Both the position numbers and the translations under genes were made by a program. Of a stretch of 64,000 nucleotides of DNA, positions 1 through 9,260 are shown piece after piece. The stretch's first letter is position 1, and each line of letters begins with the position of its first letter. The notes under the pieces were generated by a model. That model worked only from the letters and a program-made list of their open reading frames with translations. It was not told the DNA's origin and ran no database searches. This DNA comes from Meiothermus ruber DSM 1279 (GTDB lineage: Bacteria > Deinococcota > Deinococci > Deinococcales > Thermaceae), in the NCBI RefSeq assembly GCF_000024425.1, contig NC_013946.1, positions 992,001 to 1,056,000 of the forward strand, in the 5' to 3' direction.

Positions 1-698
1 ACCTCGGCCCGCCCGACAATGCTTATTAGTGCGTCGGTGGCGGTGTTGTCGGAGATGGAGATCATCTGGGTGGCGTACTGCTCGAGGCTCAGGGGGGTTC
101 CGTCGGGCAGGTTTTGCAGGGTGCCGCTGGGCAGGCTTTTCCACTCCGGGCGCAGCGGCACGGTATCGCTCCAGCGGCGCTGCCCGGCTTCGATCTGCTG
201 GCGCAGGGCTTCCAGCACGGCTAGTTTGAAGCTCGAGCCCACCGCCAGCGCGCGGTCGGCGTTCAGGCTCAGGCGCTCCTGGGGGCCTTCCAGCACCAGC
301 ACGCTGACCTCTCCCGGTAGCTTGCGGTACTCGGCCAGGAGCTGCTCGGGGGTCAGGGCGGCCTTGGGCTGGGGCGGCCTAAAGAACAGCCCCTGGATGC
401 GCCCCTCGCTGTCCAGCGCGATCTGTGCGGGCACCACGCCGCGCTCGAAGTTCACCCGAAAGTTGGGGCCGTCCGGCTCCACGCCCTCGTAGCGCCCCAG
501 CCCGCCCAGCAGTTGCTGGAGAATGGCTTCCACCTGGGCCAGCGGCACCTGCTGCAAGAAGGCCGGGGCAAACCACTCGGCCCTGGCCGGGCGCTCGGTG
601 AAGAGGCGCTCGAGAGCCGCTTTGGGGCTGAGGGGGGCCTGCGCTACCGCGAGTAGCAAACCAAACAGCAGCAGGGCCATAAAGCGAACCGGTTTCAT
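1..698 (-). CDS. Class A beta-lactamase-like serine hydrolase, 3' end cut by the window
   Basis: Partial gene; only the N-terminal 232 residues are in the window. Residues 1-20 form a signal peptide (Lys and Arg, then an Ala/Leu core ending AVAQA), so the protein is exported. A domain of about 90 residues precedes a penicillin-recognising fold with the SxxK motif SSFK at residues 155-158 and SDN at 216-218. These are the nucleophile and second active-site motif of class A beta-lactamases and related serine hydrolases; the KTG motif would lie beyond the edge. The start ATG at 698 puts the signal sequence at the N-terminus. Whether it hydrolyses beta-lactams or acts on peptidoglycan cannot be decided from the sequence. 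Upstream, at 732-740, lies a CGTTCATGG string (minus strand) also found before two lipoprotein genes. Confidence 0.85.
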   Translation of the reverse strand, partial: MKPVRFMALLLFGLLLAVAQAPLSPKAALERLFTERPARAEWFAPAFLQQVPLAQVEAILQQLLGGLGRYEGVEPDGPNFRVNFERGVVPAQIALDSEGRIQGLFFRPPQPKAALTPEQLLAEYRKLPGEVSVLVLEGPQERLSLNADRALAVGSSFKLAVLEALRQQIEAGQRRWSDTVPLRPEWKSLPSGTLQNLPDGTPLSLEQYATQMISISDNTATDALISIVGRAE

Positions 699-832
699 GC
701 CCTTACCATAGCAGGTCGGGAAGATAAAAGCCCATGAACGAAGGGCTCCCGCTCGGCTGTACCTCGCCTGGCCAGCTCCCACAGCTTAAAGGCTGACCGA
801 TGGTTTGCTGCGCTCAAGTGCTCAAAGCCGTG

Positions 833-3349
833 CTATACCTTCACCGGCTCTTCCACTACAGCTCCGGCCCACTTTACGAAAGTGACCTCGCGGGGGCTCG
901 AGAGTTCCGGGTGCGTCGCCACCACCCGCACCCCGTACTCGTAGCTGCCGGGGCGGGCCGGGTGGTAGCTGCCGGTGTAGAGCAGGGCGTCGTTCTCCTG
1001 GCCGGCGTGCTGGAGGGCCACCACTTCCAGATCGCCGCTGTTGCGCCGCACCACCAGTTCGACCCGTAGGGTCTTGGTAGGGACGCCGTAGGCCTGCACA
1101 AAGGCCCGCAGTTGCAGGGGCTGGTTGATGGTGGTGGAGGGGGCCTCCACCCAGACTTTTACGTTGTCCCAGGCGCTTTGCACCTGTTTTTTCCAGTCTG
1201 CTACTTCTTTGAGTGCTGCGGCGTTTTTCTCCAGAAGGTGCGCCGAGCGCTGGGCCAGCGGGGTATAGAACTTGCGGTGATACTCGTCCACCATGCGCTG
1301 GGCCGAGTAGGTGGGGCCACAGGTGCGGATGCTGTCGCGCACCATAGCCAGCCAGCCGCTGGGGGTGCCCACCGCGCCCCGGGCGTAGAACAGCGGGATG
1401 ATCTTGTACTGCAGGGTATCGTAGAAGCTCTGGGCGTCGGCGTAATCCTGGGCTTCTTCGGTGGCGTAGGTGCGACCGTCGCCAATGGCCCAGCCGTTGG
1501 TGGTGTTGAAAGCCTCGGCCCACCAGCCGTCCAGAACCGAGAAGTTCAAAGCGCCGTTCAGGGCCGCCTTCATGCCCGAGGTGCCCGAGGCCTCCATGGG
1601 GCGGCGGGGGGTGTTGAGCCAGACGTCCACCCCCTGCACCAGGGTGCGGGCCAGGCCTATGTCGTAATCCTCGAGCAGAATCATCTTGTCCTCGAGGCCC
1701 AGTCCCTTGATTTTCTCGGCCAGCTTCTTGATGAACTCCTTGCCGGGCTCGTCCTTGGGGTGGGCTTTACCGGCGAACACAAACTGCACCGGCAGGGGGC
1801 CATTCAAAATGGAGACCAGCCGATCGGGGTCGGTGAACATCAGGATGGCCCGCTTGTAGGTGGCAAAGCGGCGGGCAAAACCGATGGTCAGCACGGTTGG
1901 GTCGAGCACCTTTTCTGCCGCCCGCAGGCTGGCCGGGAGGTCGCCGTTGCGGCGGCGCTGCTCGAAGAGCCGGGCCCGCACCTCCTCGACCAGGTGTGCC
2001 CGCAGCTTGTTCCGAATATGCCAAAGCTCGCTCTCCTCGAGCCGTTCCACCGTCCACTGGCTGGGGTCGTGGAGCTGCTCGGCCCAGGTTTTGGGGAAGC
2101 TGCGCTCGTAGAGGGCGTGCATCTCGGGGTGCAGGAAGCTAAAGGTGTGAATGCCGTTGGTGATGTGCCCGATGGGAACTTCCTCGGGCTCGAGGCCCTT
2201 CCACAGGTGCTTGAACATCTCGCGCGAGACCTCGCCGTGCAGGGCCGAGACCCCCCCGGCGGCGCGGGAGGTGTGGAGGGCCAGGTTGGACATGCTGAAG
2301 ACCGGGCCGTAGCTTTTTTCCTCGCGGCCCAGGGCGATAAACTCCTCCTTGCTGATGCCCAGCTTGTTCCACCAGCCGTCCAGGTAGCGCTCCACCAGAT
2401 CCAGCGGGAAGCTGTCGTGGCCGGCGGGTACGGGGGTGTGGGTGGTGAAGAGCGCCCCTGCCGAGGTGGCCTCGAGGGCCTCGCCAAAGGAGCTTCCGGC
2501 AGCCACCATCTCGCGCATGCGCTCGAGGCCCAAAAAGGCCGCGTGGCCCTCGTTCATGTGCCAGACCTCGGGGGCCAGGCCCAGGGCCCGCAACAGCCGC
2601 ACCCCGCCAATACCCAGAATCATCTCCTGCTCAATGCGGATTTCCTGCCCGGGGGCGTAGAGCCTTGCGGTGAGGGCGCGGTCTTCGGGCCGGTTTTCGG
2701 GCAGGTTGGTGCTCATCAGGTAGACCGGAATGGTGCCTACCTGCGCCTTGTAAGCCATCACATATACGGTGCGTCCGGGAAACTCCACCCCCACCTTGAG
2801 GGGCTTGCCGTCCTTGCTGACCACCACCAGCGGTAGCTCTTCGGGCCGCAGGTCTTCGTAGATCTCGTGCTGCTGGCCCTCGGGGGTGAGCTGCTGGCGA
2901 AAGTAGCCCTCGTGGTAGAACATCCCGACAGCGGTCAGGTCGAGCCCCAGGTCGGAGGCGGCCTTGATGTGGTCGCCGGCCAGGATGCCCAGGCCGCCCG
3001 AGTAGATGGGCAGCGACTCGTGGAAGCCGTACTCCATCGAGAAATAAGCGATTCGTGGGGGCTTTTGGGGGCGGCTTTGCAGGTAGCGGTGGAAGCGGGC
3101 CAAGGTGGCCTCGACCGCGCCCACGTAGCCGGCGTTCTCGGCCAGGGCGGTCAGGCGCTCGGGCTCGGCTTCCAGCAAGGCCCGTACCGGATTAGCACGG
3201 AAGCGCTTCCACTGCGAAGGATTAATCTGCTCGAAGAGGTGCTGGGCTTCGGGGCTCCAGCTCCACCACAGGTTGTAGGCCAGCTCGCCGAGGCCCTTGA
3301 GGGCTTCGGGTAGGCTGGGCATGCTGACGATTCGGCCAATTACGTTCAT
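833..3349 (-). CDS. glgP: Alpha-glucan (maltodextrin/glycogen) phosphorylase, GT35
   Basis: Phosphorolysis of alpha-1,4-glucans to glucose 1-phosphate, using pyridoxal phosphate, in the cytoplasm. The 838-residue protein matches the shorter alpha-glucan phosphorylase class: an N-terminal LAYNLWWSW motif, the IAYFSMEYG and GGLGILAGDH segments, and the PLP-lysine region EASGTSGMKAALNGA with its lysine near residue 594. The reading frame is open to 3511, but family homology begins just after 3349 (MNVIGR), so that ATG is chosen; 3322 (MPSLPEA) is an alternative. No clear Shine-Dalgarno precedes either. It diverges from the Cys-cluster gene at 3453. No other glycogen gene is adjacent. The 133 bp between its stop and the serine hydrolase start hold no recognisable gene. 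Confidence 0.95.
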   Translation of the reverse strand: MNVIGRIVSMPSLPEALKGLGELAYNLWWSWSPEAQHLFEQINPSQWKRFRANPVRALLEAEPERLTALAENAGYVGAVEATLARFHRYLQSRPQKPPRIAYFSMEYGFHESLPIYSGGLGILAGDHIKAASDLGLDLTAVGMFYHEGYFRQQLTPEGQQHEIYEDLRPEELPLVVVSKDGKPLKVGVEFPGRTVYVMAYKAQVGTIPVYLMSTNLPENRPEDRALTARLYAPGQEIRIEQEMILGIGGVRLLRALGLAPEVWHMNEGHAAFLGLERMREMVAAGSSFGEALEATSAGALFTTHTPVPAGHDSFPLDLVERYLDGWWNKLGISKEEFIALGREEKSYGPVFSMSNLALHTSRAAGGVSALHGEVSREMFKHLWKGLEPEEVPIGHITNGIHTFSFLHPEMHALYERSFPKTWAEQLHDPSQWTVERLEESELWHIRNKLRAHLVEEVRARLFEQRRRNGDLPASLRAAEKVLDPTVLTIGFARRFATYKRAILMFTDPDRLVSILNGPLPVQFVFAGKAHPKDEPGKEFIKKLAEKIKGLGLEDKMILLEDYDIGLARTLVQGVDVWLNTPRRPMEASGTSGMKAALNGALNFSVLDGWWAEAFNTTNGWAIGDGRTYATEEAQDYADAQSFYDTLQYKIIPLFYARGAVGTPSGWLAMVRDSIRTCGPTYSAQRMVDEYHRKFYTPLAQRSAHLLEKNAAALKEVADWKKQVQSAWDNVKVWVEAPSTTINQPLQLRAFVQAYGVPTKTLRVELVVRRNSGDLEVVALQHAGQENDALLYTGSYHPARPGSYEYGVRVVATHPELSSPREVTFVKWAGAVVEEPVKV

Positions 3350-3452
3350 AATCCGAGATTTTACCACCATACCCCAGGGGTAGCGGTCAGGGAATTGGAT
3401 GACTTTGTTTTGGGGCGGATTTTTGGGACGGTATAGGGCTATCATTAAACCC

Positions 3453-4157
3453 ATGAGCCCTGAGTTGCGCCGGGCGGTGAGCAAAGCCCACGAACAACTC
3501 GAGCGCCGCACCGCGGCTTATCTGGCGGAGCGCGGGGTGCGGGTGAGCTGCGGCCCGGGCTGCAAGGCCTGCTGCTCGGCCTGGGTGGTGGTCGGACTGG
3601 CCGAGGCGGAGTACCTGCGGGAGGCGCTCGAGGCCCACCAGCCCGAGGCGCTGGCCCGCATCGAGGCCGAGGGCCGCAAACGACTGGCGCGCATTGCTCG
3701 ACAAAAGCACCTGTCCGACTTCCCCACCCGCTACTTCCTGGAAAACCGCCCATGCCCGCTGCTAACCCCGGAAGGGTTCTGCTCAACACACCCACACCGT
3801 CCTTTGGCCTGCCGCGGGCTGCTGACCAACCTCTCGGCCCGTTACTGCGTGCCAGGGGTGGTGCCGGCCCTTCGAGGCCGCGAAAAAACCGCATACAGAG
3901 CACAGCTAAGACCCTGGCATGGCCCCGAGCATTATCTGAAAGTGCCCTGGCTGCTCTCCGAGCGCACCGCCCAGAAACTCTGGGCCGCGGAGCAGCATAA
4001 GCGCGGTTTTGTGGTGATTGGAGAGCTGATCGGTTTGGTTTTTCTGCTGGGACAACACGATTTCCAGGAAGCCCTGCGAGGGGGGCTGGAAACGGTTCGG
4101 CAAACCCTGGAAAAACGCCGGCTGCTGGGAGGGGCCTATGGTTTTTGGGTGGGTTGA
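3453..4157 (+). CDS. YkgJ-type cysteine cluster protein
   Basis: A 234-residue cytoplasmic protein with the pattern of the UPF0153/YkgJ zinc- or iron-chelating family: C33-x3-C37-x2-C40-C41 early on, then a CPLL segment, an FCSTH segment and a LACRG segment in the middle. The Cys clusters probably bind a metal; no reaction is established for the family. The frame is open from 3399, but ATG 3453 lies just after a purine-poor spacer and starts the conserved helical N-terminus, so it is preferred. It diverges from glgP across 103 bp. The downstream gene at 4164-4571 converges on it with only 6 bp between the stops. Confidence 0.8.
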   Translation: MSPELRRAVSKAHEQLERRTAAYLAERGVRVSCGPGCKACCSAWVVVGLAEAEYLREALEAHQPEALARIEAEGRKRLARIARQKHLSDFPTRYFLENRPCPLLTPEGFCSTHPHRPLACRGLLTNLSARYCVPGVVPALRGREKTAYRAQLRPWHGPEHYLKVPWLLSERTAQKLWAAEQHKRGFVVIGELIGLVFLLGQHDFQEALRGGLETVRQTLEKRRLLGGAYGFWVG

Positions 4158-4163
4158 CGGGGG

Positions 4164-4571
4164 CTACTCCACCAAGCCGGCATCAATCATGCGTAGATAG
4201 GAAAAAAATAGGGTGACCTGGTCGCCAAAGTCGTGCACGAAGGCGTGGATGGCCTCTGGGGTAACCCCTTCCAGGCGCAGATCGCTTTCCAAAACGGGGT
4301 CGTTGTCGGCGTCGAAGTAGGCCTTGCTGAAGCGGTAGCGCCGGTTCCAGTTGAGCAGATGGCGCGGCTCTACCCGGTCGAAGCCCGAGAATCCGGCCCG
4401 CAATTGTAGGCTGCTCACATGCGAACCCCCATAGGTGATCAGGTGGCCTCGCAGGCCGTTGGGCAGTTCTAGGTTAAACAGGTCTTCTTTGACCTGCTCG
4501 GCATTGAGGCCGAACTGATCCAGAAGAATTCGCACCTCTTCGGTGGTAACTTCGCGCAGAACCGTATCCAT
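4164..4571 (-). CDS. YbjN domain-containing protein
   Basis: A 135-residue cytoplasmic protein. The central LLNWNRRYRFSKAY stretch followed by DADNDPVLESDLRLEGV is characteristic of the YbjN family, a small alpha-beta fold related to type III secretion chaperones. Function is not firmly known; the family is often annotated as a sensory transduction regulator. The start is ATG 4571. It converges with the Cys-cluster gene and lies downstream of the tRNA-Ser terminator. Confidence 0.75.
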   Translation of the reverse strand: MDTVLREVTTEEVRILLDQFGLNAEQVKEDLFNLELPNGLRGHLITYGGSHVSSLQLRAGFSGFDRVEPRHLLNWNRRYRFSKAYFDADNDPVLESDLRLEGVTPEAIHAFVHDFGDQVTLFFSYLRMIDAGLVE

Positions 4572-4618
4572 GGCTTATTTTAAACTCAGAAACCCCGGTG
4601 TGCGGTGACGATTGCAAC

Positions 4619-4647
4619 AAAAAAAACCTGCGGGCCGGGTAGCCCGC
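4619..4647 (-). terminator. Intrinsic terminator of tRNA-Ser
   Basis: On the minus strand a perfect 6-bp stem GCGGGC/GCCCGC (4642-4647 with 4630-4635) and 6-nt loop is followed within a few bases by eight T (4619-4626 read as A on the plus strand). It lies 13 bp past the 3' end of the tRNA. Confidence 0.85.
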
Positions 4648-4660
4648 TTGCAGCGTGTGT

Positions 4661-4752
4661 TGGCGGAGGAGGAGGGATTCGAACCCTCGATAGGGGGCAA
4701 CCCCTATACCGGTTTTCGAGACCGGCCCGTTCAACCACTCCGGCACCCCTCC
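4661..4752 (-). tRNA. tRNA-Ser (anticodon CGA)
   Basis: A 92-nt class II tRNA. The acceptor stem GGAGGGG pairs with CTCCTCC (one G-T), the discriminator is G and CCA is encoded. The anticodon stem GCCGGT/ACCGGT encloses the loop CTCGAAA, giving anticodon CGA for UCG codons. A long variable arm (a TAGGGG/CCCCTA stem) and the T arm GAGGG-TTCGAAT-CCCTC are present. An intrinsic terminator follows. Confidence 0.97.
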
Positions 4753-4823
4753 ATAGCCGCCAAACCGAACGGTTTGGTAGTGCCGAATAGAGACTTTAGC
4801 ACAACTTGCTGGCAAAGTCACCC

Positions 4824-6389
4824 TCAGGGCTGCACGCGCTTCTGGGAGAAGAAGTCCCGCAGCAGTTTAGCCGATTCGCGCTCGAGCCAGCCCCCTTCCC
4901 ACTCAAAGGGGGGTTTCATGCGATGCACCGTCACCGCCCCGGCCTTCAGGTTCTCCACCGCATACACCACCCGCCGCACCTGGGCTTCCATCAGCGCGCC
5001 GAAGCACATAGGGCAGGGCTCGAGGGTTACATACACGGTAGCGCCGGGCAGCACCTTGCTGTGCCGTTTGTGGAGGGCCTGCTGGAGGGCCAGCAGCTCG
5101 GCGTGGGCGGTGGCATCGCACTGCTGCTCGACCTGGTTGTGGGCCTCGGCCAGCACCTCACCATCCCAGACCACCACGGCCCCGATGGGCACTTCGCCTG
5201 CTTGCTGGGCCAGCCGGGCCTGCTCGAGGGCGCTGCGCATGTGCTCCAGATCCTCCGACTCGGGCCAGAGGTTCCAGACCTCACGCACCACGTTGCCCAC
5301 TGCGCGCACCGGCCAGTTCTGCTTAAGCTCGGGTGGGAGGCTGTGTTCGGTAAAGAAGTCCACCAGCCGCACCAGACCCTTGGGCAGGTCGATCAGATCG
5401 CCGGGCAGGGGGAGCCTCGAGCCCCGCCAGGGGGGGAAGGTGTCGATCACCGGGGGAATCAGAAACAGGGTGCCATCGCGCCGGCGCACCTGCCAGCCTT
5501 CGGGCAGGGTAAAGGCCTCGCCGTGCAGGGCCCGCTCGAGCTGCACCACCCAGCCCATCTCGGGGCGTAGCCTGAGGTGCTCGAGGATCTGCCGCAAAGC
5601 CCGCCGGCGCAGGCCGGTGGGGGCCTGTAGCAGTGGTGCGACGCGGTAGGCCGGGCAGGGCCAGCGCCGGTCGCGCAGCAGGAGCTGTTCGGCCAGGGGG
5701 TCGAGGGCTTCGTCGTCGAGCTGGGAGATGGCGGCGAAGCGGGCCAGAGCGGTCTGGGTCTGGGGAAAACGCGCTTTGAGCCGGGGGAAAATTTCGTGGC
5801 GAAGGAAGTTCCGATCCAGCGAGGTGTCGGCGTTGGAGATGTCCTCGAGCCAGTCCTGCTGCTTGCACCTCAGATAAGCCCGTAAGGTGCTGCGGCTGAG
5901 CTCGAGCAAGGGCCGCACCACCTTCCCCCGCTTGGGGCGCATGCCCAGACCCCTTCCGGTGCCCTGTAAAAGCTGCAGCAGCACCGTTTCGGCCTGATCG
6001 TCCTCGGTGTGGGCGGTCAGAATGGCCTGGGCCTGGTGCTTTTTGGCTACCTTAGCCAGAAAGCCGTAGCGCAGCTCGCGGGCGGTGGCCTCGAGGTTGC
6101 CCCCGCGCTCCGCAGCGATTTTGGCTACGTCCAGTTTTTCCGATTCAAAAGGATAGCCCAGGCGCTCGGCCAGGGCTTTGACCCACAGCGCGTCCTGGCC
6201 TGACTCAGGCCGCAATGAGTGATCGAGGTGGGCCACCACCACCTTGCGGGGGGTGGAGGTGAGCAAAAGCAAAAGCGCTACCGAGTCGCCCCCGCCCGAT
6301 ACGGCAGCAACCAGGCTGCCTTCGGGCACCATGCGGGTCAGGTGCGTAGCAAACTGGGCTTCAAGCTGGCTGGCCTCCTCCAACTCCAC
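4824..6389 (-). CDS. tilS-tadA: Fused tRNA(Ile)-lysidine synthetase / tRNA adenosine deaminase
   Basis: A 521-residue fusion of two enzymes that modify wobble position 34. The N-terminal part is TilS: the PP-loop SGGGDS at residues 31-36 binds ATP, followed by the TilS middle region. TilS makes lysidine-34 in tRNA-Ile(CAU). From about residue 380 the sequence is a TadA-type deaminase (A34 to inosine in tRNA-Arg), with the zinc motifs TAHAEL and TLEPCPMC. The frame is continuous across the junction, so this is not a frameshift artefact. The start is GTG 6389; truD diverges from 6408 with only 18 bp between the start codons, and no Shine-Dalgarno is visible. A leaderless start is likely. The two activities are inferred from the motifs. 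Confidence 0.93.
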   Translation of the reverse strand: MELEEASQLEAQFATHLTRMVPEGSLVAAVSGGGDSVALLLLLTSTPRKVVVAHLDHSLRPESGQDALWVKALAERLGYPFESEKLDVAKIAAERGGNLEATARELRYGFLAKVAKKHQAQAILTAHTEDDQAETVLLQLLQGTGRGLGMRPKRGKVVRPLLELSRSTLRAYLRCKQQDWLEDISNADTSLDRNFLRHEIFPRLKARFPQTQTALARFAAISQLDDEALDPLAEQLLLRDRRWPCPAYRVAPLLQAPTGLRRRALRQILEHLRLRPEMGWVVQLERALHGEAFTLPEGWQVRRRDGTLFLIPPVIDTFPPWRGSRLPLPGDLIDLPKGLVRLVDFFTEHSLPPELKQNWPVRAVGNVVREVWNLWPESEDLEHMRSALEQARLAQQAGEVPIGAVVVWDGEVLAEAHNQVEQQCDATAHAELLALQQALHKRHSKVLPGATVYVTLEPCPMCFGALMEAQVRRVVYAVENLKAGAVTVHRMKPPFEWEGGWLERESAKLLRDFFSQKRVQP

Positions 6390-6406
6390 GCCTATATGCT
6401 ATAGGC
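6390..6406. promoter_or_regulatory. Palindromic divergent promoter between tilS-tadA and truD
   Basis: The 18-bp gap is almost entirely a perfect inverted repeat, GCCTATA-TGC-TATAGGC. It contains -10-like hexamers on both strands, for example TATGCT at 6395-6400, which ends 7 nt before the truD ATG. Any -35 element must lie inside the opposing coding sequence. The spacing fits leaderless transcripts in both directions. Confidence 0.55.
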
Positions 6407-6407
6407 T

Positions 6408-7487
6408 ATGCCGGTATTGCCCAAGCTGCGTTTCGACTTCGATGCCTATCCGTACCTGACCCCAGACCTGCCGGGGGTGGACGGGGTGATTCGCCACCGG
6501 CCCCAGGATTTTCAGGTGGACGAGGTACCGGCCTACAGCCCGCTGGGCAGTGGGGAGCACCTTTTCGTGCGGATCGAGAAGGTGGGCCTGACCACCCGGG
6601 CCGTTGTGGAGTTCCTGCGCGACCGCCTGCAGATTAGCGAGGCCCAGATCGGGGTGGCCGGTCTCAAGGACAAGCACGCCCTGACCCGGCAGTGGTTCAG
6701 CATCCCGGCCCGTTACGAGGCGCGCCTGGAGGGGCTGGCCGGGCTGGAGGGGGTGCGGGTGCTGGAACAGGCCCGGCACCCGCACAAGCTCAAAGTGGGG
6801 CATCTGCGGGGCAACCGCTTCCGTATTCTGATCCGCAGCGGGGATGGGGCCGGCTTATCCCGGTTTCGAGCCGAGGCTATTTTGCGGGTGCTCGAGCACC
6901 AGGGGGTGCCCAACTACTACGGCCCCCAGCGCTTTGGCATCGGAGGATTGAACCCGCTCAAGGGCTATGAGCTGGTCAAGCAGGGTAAGGTGCACGCCCC
7001 CTCCTGGCTAAAGAAATTTCTGGTCTCGAGCCTGCAAAGCCTGCTCTTCAACGACTGGCTGGCCCTGCGCCTGCAGATGGGACTTTTTGGGCAGGTGATC
7101 GAAGGGGATGTAGCCAAAAAACACGACACCGGCGGAGAGTTTGTGGTGCAGGACGCAGAAGCCGAGAACCCTCGAGCCCTGCGCTTTGAAATCAGCGCCA
7201 CCGGGCCCCTCTACGGCAAAAAATACCGCGAGGCCCAGGGGCCGGCCCGCGCCCTGGAAGACCAGGTACTGCAGAAATACGAGCTCGAGCGCGGCCACTT
7301 CGCCTCGCGCCGGGGGGATCGCCGCCTGATCCGCTTTCCCCTTACCGAGTGGGGTGTGGAAGAAACCGCGGAAGGGCTCTGGGTGAGCTTCTTTCTGCCC
7401 AAGGGGGCCTACGCTACCGCCGTTTTGCGCGAGGTGATGAAGCGAAACCCCGAGGAGGGGGAGCTGGAAGCCGAAATGGAGGAGTAG
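6408..7487 (+). CDS. truD: tRNA pseudouridine(13) synthase TruD
   Basis: A 359-residue enzyme that isomerises U13 of tRNA to pseudouridine. TruD hallmarks are visible: an N-terminal segment with RPQDFQVDEVP, the catalytic-aspartate motif AGLKDKHALTRQ near residue 90, and the NYYGPQRFG segment near residue 170. ATG 6408 is the first start after the divergent promoter and has no ribosome binding site, as expected for a leaderless mRNA. The gene shares a tRNA modification theme with its divergent neighbour. Confidence 0.95.
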   Translation: MPVLPKLRFDFDAYPYLTPDLPGVDGVIRHRPQDFQVDEVPAYSPLGSGEHLFVRIEKVGLTTRAVVEFLRDRLQISEAQIGVAGLKDKHALTRQWFSIPARYEARLEGLAGLEGVRVLEQARHPHKLKVGHLRGNRFRILIRSGDGAGLSRFRAEAILRVLEHQGVPNYYGPQRFGIGGLNPLKGYELVKQGKVHAPSWLKKFLVSSLQSLLFNDWLALRLQMGLFGQVIEGDVAKKHDTGGEFVVQDAEAENPRALRFEISATGPLYGKKYREAQGPARALEDQVLQKYELERGHFASRRGDRRLIRFPLTEWGVEETAEGLWVSFFLPKGAYATAVLREVMKRNPEEGELEAEMEE

Positions 7488-7514
7488 GGGCCTCGGCCTC
7501 GAGCCGCCTTGATA

Positions 7515-7544
7515 TTGACACACTCAACCTTTTGCTGCTACCCT
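7515..7544 (+). promoter_or_regulatory. Sigma-70 type promoter for ffh
   Basis: TTGACA at 7515-7520, an 18-bp spacer, then TACCCT at 7539-7544. The 5' leader to the ffh ATG would be about 60 nt and contains a small GGCCT/AGGCC hairpin (7552-7570). Confidence 0.75.
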
Positions 7545-7612
7545 AGCGAGCGGCCTGCAAAACGTAGGCCAAAAATCGCAAAAACGCCTTTAGTGGTTTC
7601 TTGGGCATACTT

Positions 7613-8917
7613 ATGTTTGAAAGCCTCTCCCAACGCATCCGAGCCGCAGTTGACAAGCTGCGTGGGCGGGGGCGTATCACTGAAGCCGACCTCAAGGCCA
7701 CCCTGCGCGAGATCCGCATGTCGCTGCTGGAGGCCGATGTCAACTTCGAGGTGGCTAAAAACTTCGTAAACAAGGTGCAGGAGAAGACCCTGGGCCAGGC
7801 TGTGCTGGAGAGCCTGACCCCGGCGGAACAGATCCTGAGCGTGGTTTACGAAGAGCTGGTCGAGATGCTGGGTGGGGAGGCCAAACAGCCCCTGCTCAAG
7901 AACGAGGGCAACCTGTGGTTCATGGTGGGCTTGCAGGGCTCGGGAAAGACCACCACCTCGGGTAAGCTGGCCCACTTCTACAAGTCCAAAGGGCGGCGTC
8001 CGCTGCTGGTCGCGGCCGATACCCAGCGGCCCGCGGCCCGCGAGCAGCTCCGCATCCTGGGCGAAAAGATCGGGGTGCCGGTGCTGGAAGTGGCCGACGG
8101 TGAGCGCCCCGAGACCACCCGCGCGCGCTTGCAGCAGCACCTGACCTTCGACTACCGCGACCTGGTAATCGTCGATACGGCGGGCCGCCTCCAGATTGAC
8201 CAGGCCCTGATGGACGAGCTGGCCCAGCTCAAGCAGGTGATGGGCCCCTCCGAGACCCTGCTGGTGGTGGACAGCATGACCGGCCAGGAGGCTCTGAACG
8301 TCTCCAAAGCCTTTGACGAGCGCATCGGGGTAACCGGCCTGATTCTAACCAAACTGGATGGCGATGCCCGGGGCGGCGCGGCGCTTTCGGCCCGGTATGT
8401 GACCGGCAAACCCATCTACTTTGCGGGGGTTTCGGAAAAGGTCGAAGGCCTGGAGCCCTTCTACCCCGACCGGCTGGCCCAGCGCATCCTGGGCATGGGC
8501 GACCTGCAGACCCTTCTGGAAAAAGCCAGACAGGCCGAGCTCGAGGCCCCGCAAAAAGACCTCAAGGAGATCACCCTCGAGGACCTCATCACCCAGATGC
8601 GCCAGATGCGCAAGATGGGCAGCTTCACCGAGATCCTGGGCATGATACCGGGTATATCCAGAATGCTACCCCCCGGCTTCTCGGTGGACGAAAAGCAGGT
8701 TAATCGCATGGAGGCCATCGTGCTCTCCATGACCCCTAAAGAACGCCGCGACCCCCGCATTCTGAATGCCTCGCGCCGCAAGCGCATTGCGGCGGGTTCT
8801 GGCACGACGGTGCAGGAGGTTAACCGCCTCATCAAAACCTTCGAGGACACCAAGCAGATGCTGAAAACCCTGGCCAAGCAGCAGGCTCGAGGGGGGCGGG
8901 GTTTGTTCAGGAGATAG
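7613..8917 (+). CDS. ffh: Signal recognition particle protein
   Basis: A 434-residue SRP54 GTPase that binds 4.5S RNA and signal sequences and delivers ribosomes to FtsY at the membrane. N domain (MFESLSQRI), then the G domain with GLQGSGKTT (P-loop), DTAGR and TKLDG, then the methionine-rich M domain ([20 protein letters not shown]). ATG 7613 is preferred over the upstream in-frame ATG at 7601 because family members begin MFESL. The gene heads a translation operon with rpsP, khpA, rimM and trmD. Confidence 0.97.
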   Translation: MFESLSQRIRAAVDKLRGRGRITEADLKATLREIRMSLLEADVNFEVAKNFVNKVQEKTLGQAVLESLTPAEQILSVVYEELVEMLGGEAKQPLLKNEGNLWFMVGLQGSGKTTTSGKLAHFYKSKGRRPLLVAADTQRPAAREQLRILGEKIGVPVLEVADGERPETTRARLQQHLTFDYRDLVIVDTAGRLQIDQALMDELAQLKQVMGPSETLLVVDSMTGQEALNVSKAFDERIGVTGLILTKLDGDARGGAALSARYVTGKPIYFAGVSEKVEGLEPFYPDRLAQRILGMGDLQTLLEKARQAELEAPQKDLKEITLEDLITQMRQMRKMGSFTEILGMIPGISRMLPPGFSVDEKQVNRMEAIVLSMTPKERRDPRILNASRRKRIAAGSGTTVQEVNRLIKTFEDTKQMLKTLAKQQARGGRGLFRR

Positions 8918-9001
8918 GTCTTGGGTTGCAGGCAGAAATACCAAAGCCTGTAACTGACAGTGCGTCCAGAGGGCGCTTCAGACAACACAAAGGAGTAGAA
9001 C

Positions 9002-9247
9002 ATGACCAAGATTCGTTTGTCCCGTTTCGGTTCCAAAGGCAACCCCCATTACCGCATTGTGGTGATGGACAGCCGTACCAAGCGCGATGGTGGCTACATC
9101 GAGCGCATCGGCTACTACGACCCGCGCAAGACCACCAAAGACTGGCTGAAGATCGACCAGGAGCGCCTTCAGTACTGGCTGGGGGTGGGTGCCCAGCCCA
9201 CCGATACCGTAAAAAAACTCATCAAGCAGGCCAACCCAGGGGCCTAA
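9002..9247 (+). CDS. rpsP: 30S ribosomal protein S16
   Basis: An 81-residue small-subunit protein beginning [20 protein letters not shown], the conserved S16 N-terminus, with the IGYYDPR motif in the middle. The length is normal. The Shine-Dalgarno AAAGGAG lies 7 nt before the ATG. The 84 bp after ffh hold no clear promoter, so cotranscription with ffh is plausible. Confidence 0.97.
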   Translation: MTKIRLSRFGSKGNPHYRIVVMDSRTKRDGGYIERIGYYDPRKTTKDWLKIDQERLQYWLGVGAQPTDTVKKLIKQANPGA

Positions 9248-9260
9248 TAGCAACCCAGCA

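Noticed and set aside
1112-2836. A 574-residue plus-strand open frame opposite glgP
   Set aside because: It is antisense to glgP, rich in Gly/Val/Gln/His as expected from mirrored GC-rich codons, and has no domain pattern.
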